Origin: Bacteroidales bacterium
GTDB lineage: Bacteria; Bacteroidota; Bacteroidia; Bacteroidales; JAFGUD01
Reading direction: 5' to 3'
Assembly: GCA_016936595.1 (NCBI GenBank)
Contig: JAFGXO010000020.1
Coordinates: forward strand, 1 to 35,954
DNA: 35,954 nt
The first letter of the stretch is position 1, and each line of letters starts with the position of its first letter. Made by a program: the position numbers and the translations under genes. Positions 27,042-35,954 of the stretch are shown here, one piece after another. The notes beneath the pieces are model-generated. The model did not search any database. It was not told where the DNA came from and was given only the letters and a program-made list of their open reading frames with translations.

Positions 27042-29780
27042 TTAAAACTTAACACCCACAACGCTAACGTCATCTAATTGATAATGAGAACCTTTCCATT
27101 TGTAAAATTCGTCATACAAAAATTGTTTTTGTTCGGCTAAAGGTAAATTTGAAATTTTTAAAATTAGTTTTTTGAAATTTGAAGTATAATATTTTTCTAA
27201 TTTTTCGGAACTAAATTGATCAACAAATCCATCAGAATTAAGATAAATAATGTCATTTGGTAAAATTTTAATTGAGCTTTTAGAAAATGAAAATTCAAAT
27301 CCTTCTACATAACTACCTATGGGCATTCTATTGCCTTTTAGGGTTGTTAATTCATTATTTCTTATTATGTATAATGAATTGTAAGCTCCTGCAAATTCAA
27401 GTGTTTTATTTTCTGTATTGTAAACACATAAGCCCAAATCTAAGCCATCTTTTAAATCATGCTCTTCGTTTGACAAACCTTTTTTTACTCGGTTTCTTAA
27501 TTCATTCAAAACTTCTGCTGGATTTATAAAATTATTTAAGTTTTTCTGTTCGTAAATAATGTTGTCAAGATTTCTGTTTGAAAAAATACTCATTAAAGAA
27601 CCCGGTACTCCGTGTCCGGTACAATCGCCTAACCCAAAAATTGCAAGGTTGTCTATTTTTTTTGCAAAAAAGAAGTCTCCACTTAAAATATCTTTTGCAA
27701 TATCTAAATGAAAAAATTCTTTAAACGGAAGATTTTTTTGGTCTTCATTTAAATTTAATATTTTTAATATTGTTTTAGCATATCTAATATTAGATTGAAT
27801 TAATTTATTTTGCTTTAAAATAATTTCTTTTTGAGATTTCATTTGTTCTGTTTGCTCTTCAAGTGATTTTGATTGAGTGTCAAGTTCTTCTATTTGAGCT
27901 TGTAATTCGTTATTTATCTCATTTTGAATAGCGTATTGTTCTTCTAAAAGTTGAACTTTTTCATCTAATTGCTGGTTTTTGAAATCGAGTTCTTCTTTTT
28001 GTTGTACTACTTCGTGGGTTCTTTCTTTAACTCCATTTTCTAAAACAGTATTCATTTGCTGCAGTAAAAAGTAATTTAAAGCTGTATTAATTAAACTGTT
28101 AAACTGTGATTTTAGTCCTTGAGTAATTTCAATTTGAATTTGAGTTAAATAATTTGTTTTTTTAGCCATATATAAAACTGAAATAACTCTATCTTCTTTT
28201 ACTATAGGCAGAATTATCAGGTTTTTGTAGTCAATATTTGGGTTTTTATTTGACAGGGCAATATTCTTTTTGTTATCAATTGCACTTTTTAGCAATGTAA
28301 TGTCGTATAAATCATTTTTTTGATTCCAATCAACTTTTTGTTTTAAATATTCAAATCCAATATTTTTTTCTACTATTAAATAGGCTTCAAATTCATTATT
28401 TTCGACAGTAAAAAGGATTGTTTTTTCAATTCCTGTAACCTCATTTACTGCATTTAAGGAAGCCGGTAAATCATACGAGGGCGTGGTTAAAAGAGCCTTT
28501 TTTAAATCGTTTTCAAGTTTTTCTCTTTCAGATAATTCTTCGTCTTGCTTTTGAAGTTTTGCATTTCTAACAGAAATTAAAATAGCCTGCGATAAAGTAA
28601 ACAGAAAAACTCCTAATCCGGTAGAATAAAACGTTTTTAATATATTAAACTCAAACAGAGAATCGTTAATAGCCGATATAATAATTATCAGTAAGCCAAC
28701 AAATGACAAAAACATGTTCTTGTCTTCCATTGATGCTCTATATGTAACAAAAAGCTCATAAATTAATGTAATTAATGAAAATACAATCATTACAATTAGA
28801 ATTTGTGAATATATCCGCATTGGTGTTACAATAACAAATATTGACATAACAACAGCAAAAATGATTGAAGCATTTTTTACGATTTTAGAAAAATATTTTT
28901 TTGTAAAACTTTCAATCAAAACTACAAACATTAGAGTACGCATAAACATGCTAACGTAAAATAGTTTAGAGGCAAATTCCCAGTTTGCTCCGGTAAAAAC
29001 CCGCATAAAAACTAATTCGCGATCTAATGAAATAGATATTATTTCGGTAATTAGAAATAATGCAAAATACAGATTAGATTTATTTTGTTTTTGATAAAGA
29101 AATAAAACAAAATAAAAAAACATCATAAATGTTAACGCCCCTATTATAAATACATCGTAAAGCAGGTTTGTGTAGGCATATTGTACAATTGATCGAGGTG
29201 TGCCAAATTTTAAAGGTCTTAAAATTCCGGCTTTTTTATGTGAAAAATTTGCAACTTGAATAGTTAATTCTATAGTGTCGTTAGTGGAATAAAACGAAAA
29301 TTCTTTGGTTAACCTGTTGGATTGATATTCTTTTTTTGTTTTAGCTACTTTGCCTATTGATAGAGCTAAACTGTCGTTAATATAAATATTACAGGATAAA
29401 AAAATACGTTTAAATTTAAAGGAATAAAATTCATTTGCCGGTGCAATAATTTTAGTGTGATATGTTGCATAGCCCTGCGGAGGTAAATTTTTGCCATTAA
29501 TTTTGTAATTTGTCCATTGGTTTGGAATTTCAACAGTTAATGGAATTAAGTTTGTATTTTTTATTTGTTGAGGTGTAAGTAGTGTGTCCCAATAAAAATC
29601 CCAATTCCCTTTTATGTTATAAACATTAAAGTCATTAAATTCTTTTTGAGATAAATCATAAACATTGCCTGTAGTTCCATTCGAATCAGAAACCGGATCG
29701 CATGAAACAACAAAAAATAAAAAAAACAACATAACGTAGGGTGTTTTCCTTAAAATATCTATTTTTGGCACAAAATTCAT
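27042..29780 (-). CDS. 7TM-DISM-type lipoprotein sensor with GAF-like region, coiled coil and SpoIIE/PP2C-like phosphatase domain
   Basis: Start taken at MNFVPKIDILRK (29780), lipobox FFVVSCDP; GNWDFYWDTLLTPQQIKN; GLGDCTGHGVPGSLMSIF, FAGAYNSLYIIR, NSDGFVDQF, QLDDVSVVGVKF. Confidence 0.88.
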   Translation of the reverse strand: MNFVPKIDILRKTPYVMLFFLFFVVSCDPVSDSNGTTGNVYDLSQKEFNDFNVYNIKGNWDFYWDTLLTPQQIKNTNLIPLTVEIPNQWTNYKINGKNLPPQGYATYHTKIIAPANEFYSFKFKRIFLSCNIYINDSLALSIGKVAKTKKEYQSNRLTKEFSFYSTNDTIELTIQVANFSHKKAGILRPLKFGTPRSIVQYAYTNLLYDVFIIGALTFMMFFYFVLFLYQKQNKSNLYFALFLITEIISISLDRELVFMRVFTGANWEFASKLFYVSMFMRTLMFVVLIESFTKKYFSKIVKNASIIFAVVMSIFVIVTPMRIYSQILIVMIVFSLITLIYELFVTYRASMEDKNMFLSFVGLLIIIISAINDSLFEFNILKTFYSTGLGVFLFTLSQAILISVRNAKLQKQDEELSEREKLENDLKKALLTTPSYDLPASLNAVNEVTGIEKTILFTVENNEFEAYLIVEKNIGFEYLKQKVDWNQKNDLYDITLLKSAIDNKKNIALSNKNPNIDYKNLIILPIVKEDRVISVLYMAKKTNYLTQIQIEITQGLKSQFNSLINTALNYFLLQQMNTVLENGVKERTHEVVQQKEELDFKNQQLDEKVQLLEEQYAIQNEINNELQAQIEELDTQSKSLEEQTEQMKSQKEIILKQNKLIQSNIRYAKTILKILNLNEDQKNLPFKEFFHLDIAKDILSGDFFFAKKIDNLAIFGLGDCTGHGVPGSLMSIFSNRNLDNIIYEQKNLNNFINPAEVLNELRNRVKKGLSNEEHDLKDGLDLGLCVYNTENKTLEFAGAYNSLYIIRNNELTTLKGNRMPIGSYVEGFEFSFSKSSIKILPNDIIYLNSDGFVDQFSSEKLEKYYTSNFKKLILKISNLPLAEQKQFLYDEFYKWKGSHYQLDDVSVVGVKF

Positions 29781-29795
29781 ATAAATAATACATTC

Positions 29796-29803
29796 CAAAA
29801 GTA
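29796..29803 (-). promoter_or_regulatory. Possible -7 element (TACTTTTG on minus strand) for the tandem DISM/SpoIIE operon
   Basis: CAAAAGTA on + in the 31-bp divergent gap; no convincing -33 element. Confidence 0.35.
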
Positions 29804-29811
29804 CAAAACAA

Positions 29812-32256
29812 ATGGGAAATAAAAAAATAAAATCACCAGATGTTTCTTTACAGTTTGATAATGACAACTTTTTTAATGTTATACTGAAAAAATACCCGCT
29901 TTTTATTCTTCTTTTAAGCTCGTTAATAATTTCATTTATAGTTTTTCAGAACTTTTTTTTCGGCGATTTTTTATATTTTTTCAAAGATATTGGTAGTGAT
30001 TCCATAAATATAACTTTGCCAAACTTTATTGAGGGACAAAAACTTAGCCAAACTGAAGGATATTTTAAATTTTGGTCATTTTATTCGGGCATGGGAGGTC
30101 CAACCGGTAACTCTGTTTCCCCCGATCCATTTATTTTTATTACTAAAATACTAAGGGGTTTATTTGGTTCGGATCTTCTGTTTTACAGGATTTTTTTAAT
30201 TTATTTTTTGTATATTTTACCTGCCGGAATTGTGGCTTTTTATTTTTTTCGAACTGTTGGTATATCTGAAATATCTGCAATAATAGGAGCTTTATTATTT
30301 GAATTTTCAGGCTATATGATTATAGGTTCTCAATGGGGACACGCTTATAAAATATTTTATTTTATGTTTTACATCTTTTCGTTTGAACAAATACTTGTTA
30401 AACAAAGATGGTATTTTTTTCCTATTGCTGTTTTTTTACAAGCATCAAATATGTTTTTGTTAGCTGCAAATTCAATCTTTTTATTAACTTATTCTGCAAT
30501 AAGATATTTTGATAATAATAATACATTTAAAGGCTATTTTGTTCTGCTTGCTAAAATGGTTGGTTTTGGAGTGTTGGGTGTTGCAATGAATGCTCCAAGA
30601 GCTTGGTCTAATTTTTTAAAAATGTATATGAGCCCAAGAGTTGTTGGAGATGTTTCTCAAGGTCATAATTTAATGCAAACCCCTGAGCAGATAGACGGTT
30701 CACTCAGACGAATAACAACTATTTTGCGGTTTTTTGCAAACGACATAATGGGCTCAGGAAGCAACTTTAAAGGTTGGTATAATTATCTCGAAGCACCAAT
30801 TTTTTATATAGGTTTGCTGCCCTTATTATTGTTATCATCTTTTTTTTCATTCTATAAAAAAAGAAAAAATATTATTTATGGTGCTTTTTTATCTTTTTGG
30901 TTATTAGTTGCTTTTGTTCCTATTTTACGTCATGCTGTTAATTTTTTTGTTGGAAATTATTTTAAAAATACCATTGATATTTTTGTGCCGTTTACTATTC
31001 TTTTTGTTGGAATTTTTGCACTCGATAACTTTTTGAAACTAAAAAAAATAAATCCGCTTTTCCCAGTTGTTTCAGCTGGAGTATTATTAGTGTTTTTGCA
31101 TTTTCCCTATTTTGATTTTGTTGATCAGTATGTTGATTTTAACTTGAAAATAGTTATAAGCGTTTTTATAGTTTTATATGCTTTACTGATGTACTTGTTA
31201 AGTAATAAAAAAAATGTTTCTGTTGTAAAATATGTTTTATTACTTCTTGTGATTTTTGAGCTGTCGTATTTGTTGTATCCTTCTGTAAATAAGCGTGATG
31301 TGTATTTAAAAAATGAAATAATAGCGGACGATGGCGGATATTCTGATCACACAATTGATGCATTAAATTTCATTAAATCAACCGATTCAACTTTATTTTA
31401 TCGAGTAGAAAAAGATTACTCTTCGGGCAATTCAATGCACGGAAGCCTTAACGATGCCAAAGCTCAAGGGTATTTTGGCACAACATCTTATAGCTCTTTT
31501 AATCAAATTAATTATATCAATTTTTTACAAGAAATGGCGGTAATTAAAAAAGGTAGCGAAGCTCAAACTAGGTGGTCGCCGGGTGTTAGAGGTATTCCTT
31601 TGATGATGACTTTTGTTTCGGTGAAATATTTTATTACTAAAGATTTTGATAATCAGCTCCAAAAAAATGGCTTTGATAGTATTGCAAATTTTGATGATTT
31701 ACTTTTATTAAAAAACCGGTATTTTTTACCTCTTGGTTTTATGTATGATGCTTATATTTTATTTGATGATTTTACTAAATTATCGCCTTTTAAAAAGCAA
31801 CAGGTTTTATTAAAAGCTGTGGTTTTAGACGAAGAATACAGAAAAGGGAATTTATCTGTTTTAGACACTAATACATTGGTTGATGTAAAATTATTCAGTT
31901 TGCAGGCTTATGCAAAGTTAATTGACACTTTAAACACCAATACGTTTAATATTACCAGTTTTAAACACAAAACTATTAAAGGAAATATATCGGTTAATAA
32001 AAATGGAATGTTGTTTTTTTCAATTCCATACAGTAAGGGTTGGAAAATTATTGTTAACGGAAAATCTGTTAATCCGATTAAATCAAATATTGGTTTTATG
32101 TCAATTTATTTAGAACAAGGACAATATGATTTAATTTTAAAATATAGATCTCCCAATTTAACACTAACTATTTTTATTGCTGTTATTGCTCTGATTTTAA
32201 CATCAATAATTTTTTATATAATTTTTAGGATTCAAAAAGAAAGAAAAATCCAATAA
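29812..32256 (+). CDS. YfhO-family multipass membrane protein (GT-C-like glycosylation-related)
   Basis: More than ten TM helices, C-terminal soluble domain with SIPYSKGWKIIVNGKSVNPIKSNIGFMSIYLEQGQYDLILKYRSPNL and a final TM helix. Confidence 0.8.
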   Translation: MGNKKIKSPDVSLQFDNDNFFNVILKKYPLFILLLSSLIISFIVFQNFFFGDFLYFFKDIGSDSINITLPNFIEGQKLSQTEGYFKFWSFYSGMGGPTGNSVSPDPFIFITKILRGLFGSDLLFYRIFLIYFLYILPAGIVAFYFFRTVGISEISAIIGALLFEFSGYMIIGSQWGHAYKIFYFMFYIFSFEQILVKQRWYFFPIAVFLQASNMFLLAANSIFLLTYSAIRYFDNNNTFKGYFVLLAKMVGFGVLGVAMNAPRAWSNFLKMYMSPRVVGDVSQGHNLMQTPEQIDGSLRRITTILRFFANDIMGSGSNFKGWYNYLEAPIFYIGLLPLLLLSSFFSFYKKRKNIIYGAFLSFWLLVAFVPILRHAVNFFVGNYFKNTIDIFVPFTILFVGIFALDNFLKLKKINPLFPVVSAGVLLVFLHFPYFDFVDQYVDFNLKIVISVFIVLYALLMYLLSNKKNVSVVKYVLLLLVIFELSYLLYPSVNKRDVYLKNEIIADDGGYSDHTIDALNFIKSTDSTLFYRVEKDYSSGNSMHGSLNDAKAQGYFGTTSYSSFNQINYINFLQEMAVIKKGSEAQTRWSPGVRGIPLMMTFVSVKYFITKDFDNQLQKNGFDSIANFDDLLLLKNRYFLPLGFMYDAYILFDDFTKLSPFKKQQVLLKAVVLDEEYRKGNLSVLDTNTLVDVKLFSLQAYAKLIDTLNTNTFNITSFKHKTIKGNISVNKNGMLFFSIPYSKGWKIIVNGKSVNPIKSNIGFMSIYLEQGQYDLILKYRSPNLTLTIFIAVIALILTSIIFYIIFRIQKERKIQ

Positions 32257-32302
32257 ATTTGTAAATTTGCGGATTGTAAACTACTTATGAATCGGTAATA
32301 TT

Positions 32303-33748
32303 TTGAAGAAAAAATTTTTCACAAATCTAATATTTCTTGTAACACTAAATTTGATAGTAAAACCTTTTTGGGTTTTAGGAATCGATAGAGTAGTACAAAA
32401 CAATGTGGGCTCATCAGATTACGGGATTTATTTTTCACTCTTCAATCTATCAATTCTTTTTAATATAATATTAGATTTTGGCTTAACTAATTTCAATAAT
32501 CGAAATATTGCCCAACATAAACAACTTCTTCCAAAATATTTTTCAAATATTGTAGTGTTAAAGTTTTTATTATCAGTGTTTTACGCTATAATAACTATTG
32601 CATTGGGAATATTATGGGGCTATAATTTTGCAGAATTTAAAATTTTATTATTGCTAATTTTTAATCAGTTTTTACTGTCTTTTATAATGTATCTACGATC
32701 AAATATTTCCGGATTACATTTTTTTAAAACCGATAGTTTAATTTCGGTATTAGATAGGTTTTTAATGATTGGGATAATCGGTTTTTTGCTTTGGTCAAAA
32801 CAAATTGAAAAAAATTTTAAAATTGAATGGTTCGTTATTGCTCAAACAATTGCTTATTCGGTTACAGCACTTTCAGCATTTATAATAGTTCTAAAACATG
32901 CTAAAGTTTTTAAAATTAAAGTTAATAAACCATTTTTAATTTCAACATTAAAACACACATTACCTTATGCTCTTTTGGTATTGTTAATGTCTTTTTATAA
33001 TCGTTTTGATGCGGTGTTAATTGTAAAATTAATACCCGATGGAAAAATTCAATCCGGAATTTATGCCCAGTCGTTTAGATTGTTAGATGCAGTTTCGCAG
33101 TTCTCTTTATTATTTGCAACATTATTGCTTCCTATCTTTTCAAAAATGATAAAAAACAAGGAAAATGTTTCAGATTTAGTAAACTTTTCGTTTTTTTTAT
33201 TGATTGCACCGGCAATAATATTTGCTGTTTCTTCTGTTTATTACAACGAAGAAATAATATCTTTACTTTATAAAGATCACACTGATATTTCGGCCAGAGT
33301 ATTTTCTGTTTTAATAACTGCTTTTATACCTATTTCAACAACATATATTTTTGGTACATTGTTAACTGCAAACGGTAGTTTAAAGCAGCTTAATATTATA
33401 GCTTTTTCCGGAGTTGTTGCAAATTTAACTCTAAATTTAATTTTAATACCCATAAGTCAAGCAAGAGGAGCTGCTATTTCGGCCTTAATTACTCAATCAT
33501 TTACAGCTATTTTACAAATAGGTTTGGCAATTCACATGTTTAAAATTAAATTTTCGTTGAAAAAAATTCTTTCAATTGTAATTTTTCTTATAGTATTTAT
33601 TGGCTCGGTGCATTTTATTCATATAATAGATGTTAAATGGAGTTTGAGATTTTTAGCGAGTTTAATTAGTGGGGTTATTCTTGCTTTTTTGCTGCGCCTT
33701 ATGAGCATTAAAACAATTTTTAATTTATTAAAAGGCTACGAAAAGTAA
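32303..33748 (+). CDS. Polysaccharide flippase (Wzx/MOP superfamily)
   Basis: MOP-type topology; NLIVKPFWVLGIDRVVQNNVGSSDYGIYFSLFNLSILFNIILDFGLTNFNNR; TTG start. Confidence 0.8.
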   Translation: MKKKFFTNLIFLVTLNLIVKPFWVLGIDRVVQNNVGSSDYGIYFSLFNLSILFNIILDFGLTNFNNRNIAQHKQLLPKYFSNIVVLKFLLSVFYAIITIALGILWGYNFAEFKILLLLIFNQFLLSFIMYLRSNISGLHFFKTDSLISVLDRFLMIGIIGFLLWSKQIEKNFKIEWFVIAQTIAYSVTALSAFIIVLKHAKVFKIKVNKPFLISTLKHTLPYALLVLLMSFYNRFDAVLIVKLIPDGKIQSGIYAQSFRLLDAVSQFSLLFATLLLPIFSKMIKNKENVSDLVNFSFFLLIAPAIIFAVSSVYYNEEIISLLYKDHTDISARVFSVLITAFIPISTTYIFGTLLTANGSLKQLNIIAFSGVVANLTLNLILIPISQARGAAISALITQSFTAILQIGLAIHMFKIKFSLKKILSIVIFLIVFIGSVHFIHIIDVKWSLRFLASLISGVILAFLLRLMSIKTIFNLLKGYEK

Positions 33749-33790
33749 AATTTTCAAAAAAAAATTATATTTTTATTGAAAATTTTTAGC

Positions 33791-34996
33791 ATGACAATTG
33801 TAGATGCAAAAACAAAAAAAAGCATTAAAACAATGCCCCAAAAGGTGAAATTGCAGAAAAATAATAACACCTTATCGATTGGAATACCAAAAGAAACATC
33901 GGTTGACGAAAAAAGAGTGCCCTTAACTCCTGATGATATTATTGCCATAAAAAATGCAGGATTTGAAGTGTTGCTTGAAAAAGGAGCCGGATTAAAATCA
34001 AATTTTACAGATTTAGAGTACTCAGAAGCAGGTGCTAAAATTGTTAATAATCGCGAAAAAATTTACAAAGAAGCCTTTATTATTGTCAAAATTTCGCCGT
34101 TAACGCTCGAAGAAATTGATTTAATATCGCCCGAAAAAATTGTTTTTTCCGCATTAAATTTATCTACACAAAGTTCGCTTAGACTTCAAAAACTTCAAGA
34201 AAAAAAAATTACGGCAATAGCTTATGAATTATATAATGATGAGTTAGATTTTAATCCTTTTTTGCATGTAATAGGGCAAATAAATGGTAGTTCTGCAATA
34301 ATGATTGCTTCGGAATTATTGTCAAATTCTACCGGTGGGAAAGGTGTAATGCTTGGTGGATTAACCGGAATGCCGCCCACAGAAATTGTTGTTTTGGGAA
34401 CAAGTATTTCGGCCGAATATGCAATTAGAATTGCTTTAGGATTGGGGGCAACTGTTAAGGTTTTTGATAATTCGATGTTGAATTTTATAAAATTTCATAA
34501 TACATTTGGTCAACACTTATTTACATCAACAATTACTTATAGCCATTTAAAAAAAGCAGTTGCAACTGCCGACGTAATTATCAATACTTTAGATAAAAAG
34601 CCCGGAAAAAGTTTTTTAATTACAGAAGAAATGCTTTTTTTGATGAAAGAGGGTAGTGTTATTATCGACCTTAAAATTGATGCAGGTTCAATAGTTGAAA
34701 CTTCTGAAATTACTACTTTTGATAACCCAACTTTTATAAAACATGGTGTAATTCATTATTGTGTTCCAAATTTGGCTTCGCGAGTAGCTCAAACTTCTTC
34801 TACGGCAATTAGCAATCTTTTGTCTAATATTTTATTGAAAATTTTAGAACAGGGGAGTATAATTCCGCTTTTACAGTTTGAATACGAACTGCGTAATGCT
34901 ACATATTTATTCAAAGGAATTTCAACAAACAGGCTTGTTTCAAATACGTTAAATTTAAATTATACTGATATTAATTTAATTATCCACGTTTTTTAA
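33791..34996 (+). CDS. Alanine dehydrogenase / transhydrogenase alpha-like protein
   Basis: IGIPKETSVDEKRVPLTPDDIIAIKNAGFEVLLEKGAG N-terminal signature; MLGGLTGMPPTEIVVLG…IALGLGATVKVFDNS nucleotide-binding region. Confidence 0.8.
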   Translation: MTIVDAKTKKSIKTMPQKVKLQKNNNTLSIGIPKETSVDEKRVPLTPDDIIAIKNAGFEVLLEKGAGLKSNFTDLEYSEAGAKIVNNREKIYKEAFIIVKISPLTLEEIDLISPEKIVFSALNLSTQSSLRLQKLQEKKITAIAYELYNDELDFNPFLHVIGQINGSSAIMIASELLSNSTGGKGVMLGGLTGMPPTEIVVLGTSISAEYAIRIALGLGATVKVFDNSMLNFIKFHNTFGQHLFTSTITYSHLKKAVATADVIINTLDKKPGKSFLITEEMLFLMKEGSVIIDLKIDAGSIVETSEITTFDNPTFIKHGVIHYCVPNLASRVAQTSSTAISNLLSNILLKILEQGSIIPLLQFEYELRNATYLFKGISTNRLVSNTLNLNYTDINLIIHVF

Positions 34997-35008
34997 AAAA
35001 TATAAGCT

Positions 35009-35752
35009 ATGAAAAAAACAGTATTTACAACTTTATTTGTTTTGCTTGCAGCAATGTTGTTTGCACAACAAAATTCATCATTAACATGGTTTGGCTTAGG
35101 ACTAAAGGGTGGTTATGGAACTTCTTTTTTGTTTAATAAAGCATCTGTTGACGATGCAAAAGTAACTTACGCTTATTATTCCCCTTCTTACTTTTTTGGA
35201 GGAGATTTTGGTTTGGTTTTTGGCGATTATATTGGCGTATCTGTTGAATATACTTTTAATAATTTTTCGCAGGCTTACGATGTGCAAGGTGCCGAAAATT
35301 TTAAAAGAATAATTTCTTGTAAATCAAACGATTTAGGTTTCTTACTTAATCTTCAGGCTGAAACTGGTTTTTACTTTGATATTGGTCCAAAATTTTCGAC
35401 ATTAAAAACGGCTATGCTTTCTACAACAAGCAGTGTTGGAACTATAGAAATGGATAGAACTAACAAATTTAGACCTGAATTTTCAAGTATTGTTTTGGGT
35501 GTAGGATTAAAACCTTTGATAACACAATCTTTTGAAATAAAAATAGGTGTACGTGGTGTTTATACTTTTTCGAATATTGTGAATACACCAGGTTACATTA
35601 TTGCTGCCGATGATAATGTTTTGTATATGCCAAATTATTCCGAAGAAAAAACAAATCCTATTCAGTTGATGTTAACTACAGAGTTTACTTTAGTTTTTGG
35701 GAAATTTGGAAAAGCAAGGTGTGGAAAAAACCGCTTTATGTTTAATTTTTAA
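35009..35752 (+). CDS. Outer-membrane beta-barrel protein
   Basis: Signal peptide MKKTVFTTLFVLLAAMLFAQ; alternating beta-strand pattern (GLGLKGGYGTSFLF, YIGVSVEYTFNNFSQAYD, FEIKIGVRGVYTFSNI). Confidence 0.7.
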   Translation: MKKTVFTTLFVLLAAMLFAQQNSSLTWFGLGLKGGYGTSFLFNKASVDDAKVTYAYYSPSYFFGGDFGLVFGDYIGVSVEYTFNNFSQAYDVQGAENFKRIISCKSNDLGFLLNLQAETGFYFDIGPKFSTLKTAMLSTTSSVGTIEMDRTNKFRPEFSSIVLGVGLKPLITQSFEIKIGVRGVYTFSNIVNTPGYIIAADDNVLYMPNYSEEKTNPIQLMLTTEFTLVFGKFGKARCGKNRFMFNF

Positions 35753-35769
35753 TAATTTGATTTGATTAA

Positions 35770-35954
35770 GTTTAAATAGTGATGAAATGGAATTTTCTAT
35801 AGAAGACCTGATGGAGTAGCACAAACTCCTGTTACGGTTGCAAGTTTCAATCCTTGTTGTAATGGAATTTTCTTTAGAAGATTTGCGAAATAGACGAAGA
35901 ATACTTTAATAATGGCTGTTTCAATCCTTGTTGTAATGGAATTTTCTTTAGAAG
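35770..35954 (-). CRISPR. Leader-distal (trailer) end of a CRISPR array with 37-bp repeats; array continues past the window
   Basis: Two identical repeats GTTTCAATCCTTGTTGTAATGGAATTTTCTTTAGAAG at 35844-35880 and 35918-35954; degenerate 36-nt repeat at 35770-35805; spacers 35806-35843 (38 nt) and 35881-35917 (37 nt). The reverse complement ends in ATTGAAAC, the usual 3' end of type I/III repeats, so the predicted transcript is on minus. Confidence 0.93.

Noticed and set aside
28705-28724. Near-palindrome gacaaaaacatgttcttgtc resembling the AAACATGTTT motif
   Set aside because: Lies inside a coding region and is not an exact core match; likely chance.
24370-29780. Tandem DISM/SpoIIE genes as a mobile element duplication
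   Set aside because: Paralogs are strongly diverged, with no flanking repeats, integrase or transposase.
35770-35954. Type II or VI array assignment
   Set aside because: Repeat length and ATTGAAAC end fit type I/III better; precise subtype cannot be set without cas genes.
1-35954. tRNA, rRNA, transposase, phage or toxin-antitoxin genes
   Set aside because: Looked through intergenic regions and ORFs; nothing supportable was found.

Overview
This is an AT-rich window with gene content typical of Bacteroidota (Bacteroidales/Flavobacteriia-like): a PorZ-like type IX secretion component, several OM lipoproteins, and TTTG-N19/20-TAnnTTTG promoters. The left end holds housekeeping genes on + (uppP, truB, queA). 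These are followed by a 7TM-DISM/SpoIIE phosphatase, porZ-like, gcvH, manC, a large outer-membrane protein, and a surface lipoprotein. Next comes a multi-PAS histidine kinase interrupted by two in-frame TAA codons. The minus-strand group that follows contains a Wzz-like protein, a DUF4831-like lipoprotein, an archaeal-type GatD, and two small lipoproteins. After it come bcp, rlmN, two more tandem 7TM-DISM/GAF/SpoIIE phosphatases, a YfhO-like protein, a flippase, an alanine-dehydrogenase-like protein and an OM beta-barrel. The right edge is the leader-distal (trailer) end of a CRISPR array with 37-bp repeats, cut off by the window end; no cas genes are visible. Points most worth a second look: the truncated, orphan-looking CRISPR array with its degenerate terminal repeat; the kinase with two in-frame stops but no frameshift; the archaeal-type GatD; and the three SpoIIE-type phosphatase paralogs, one with an altered metal-site motif. 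I found no clearly new multi-gene system, and no database or structure search was possible.
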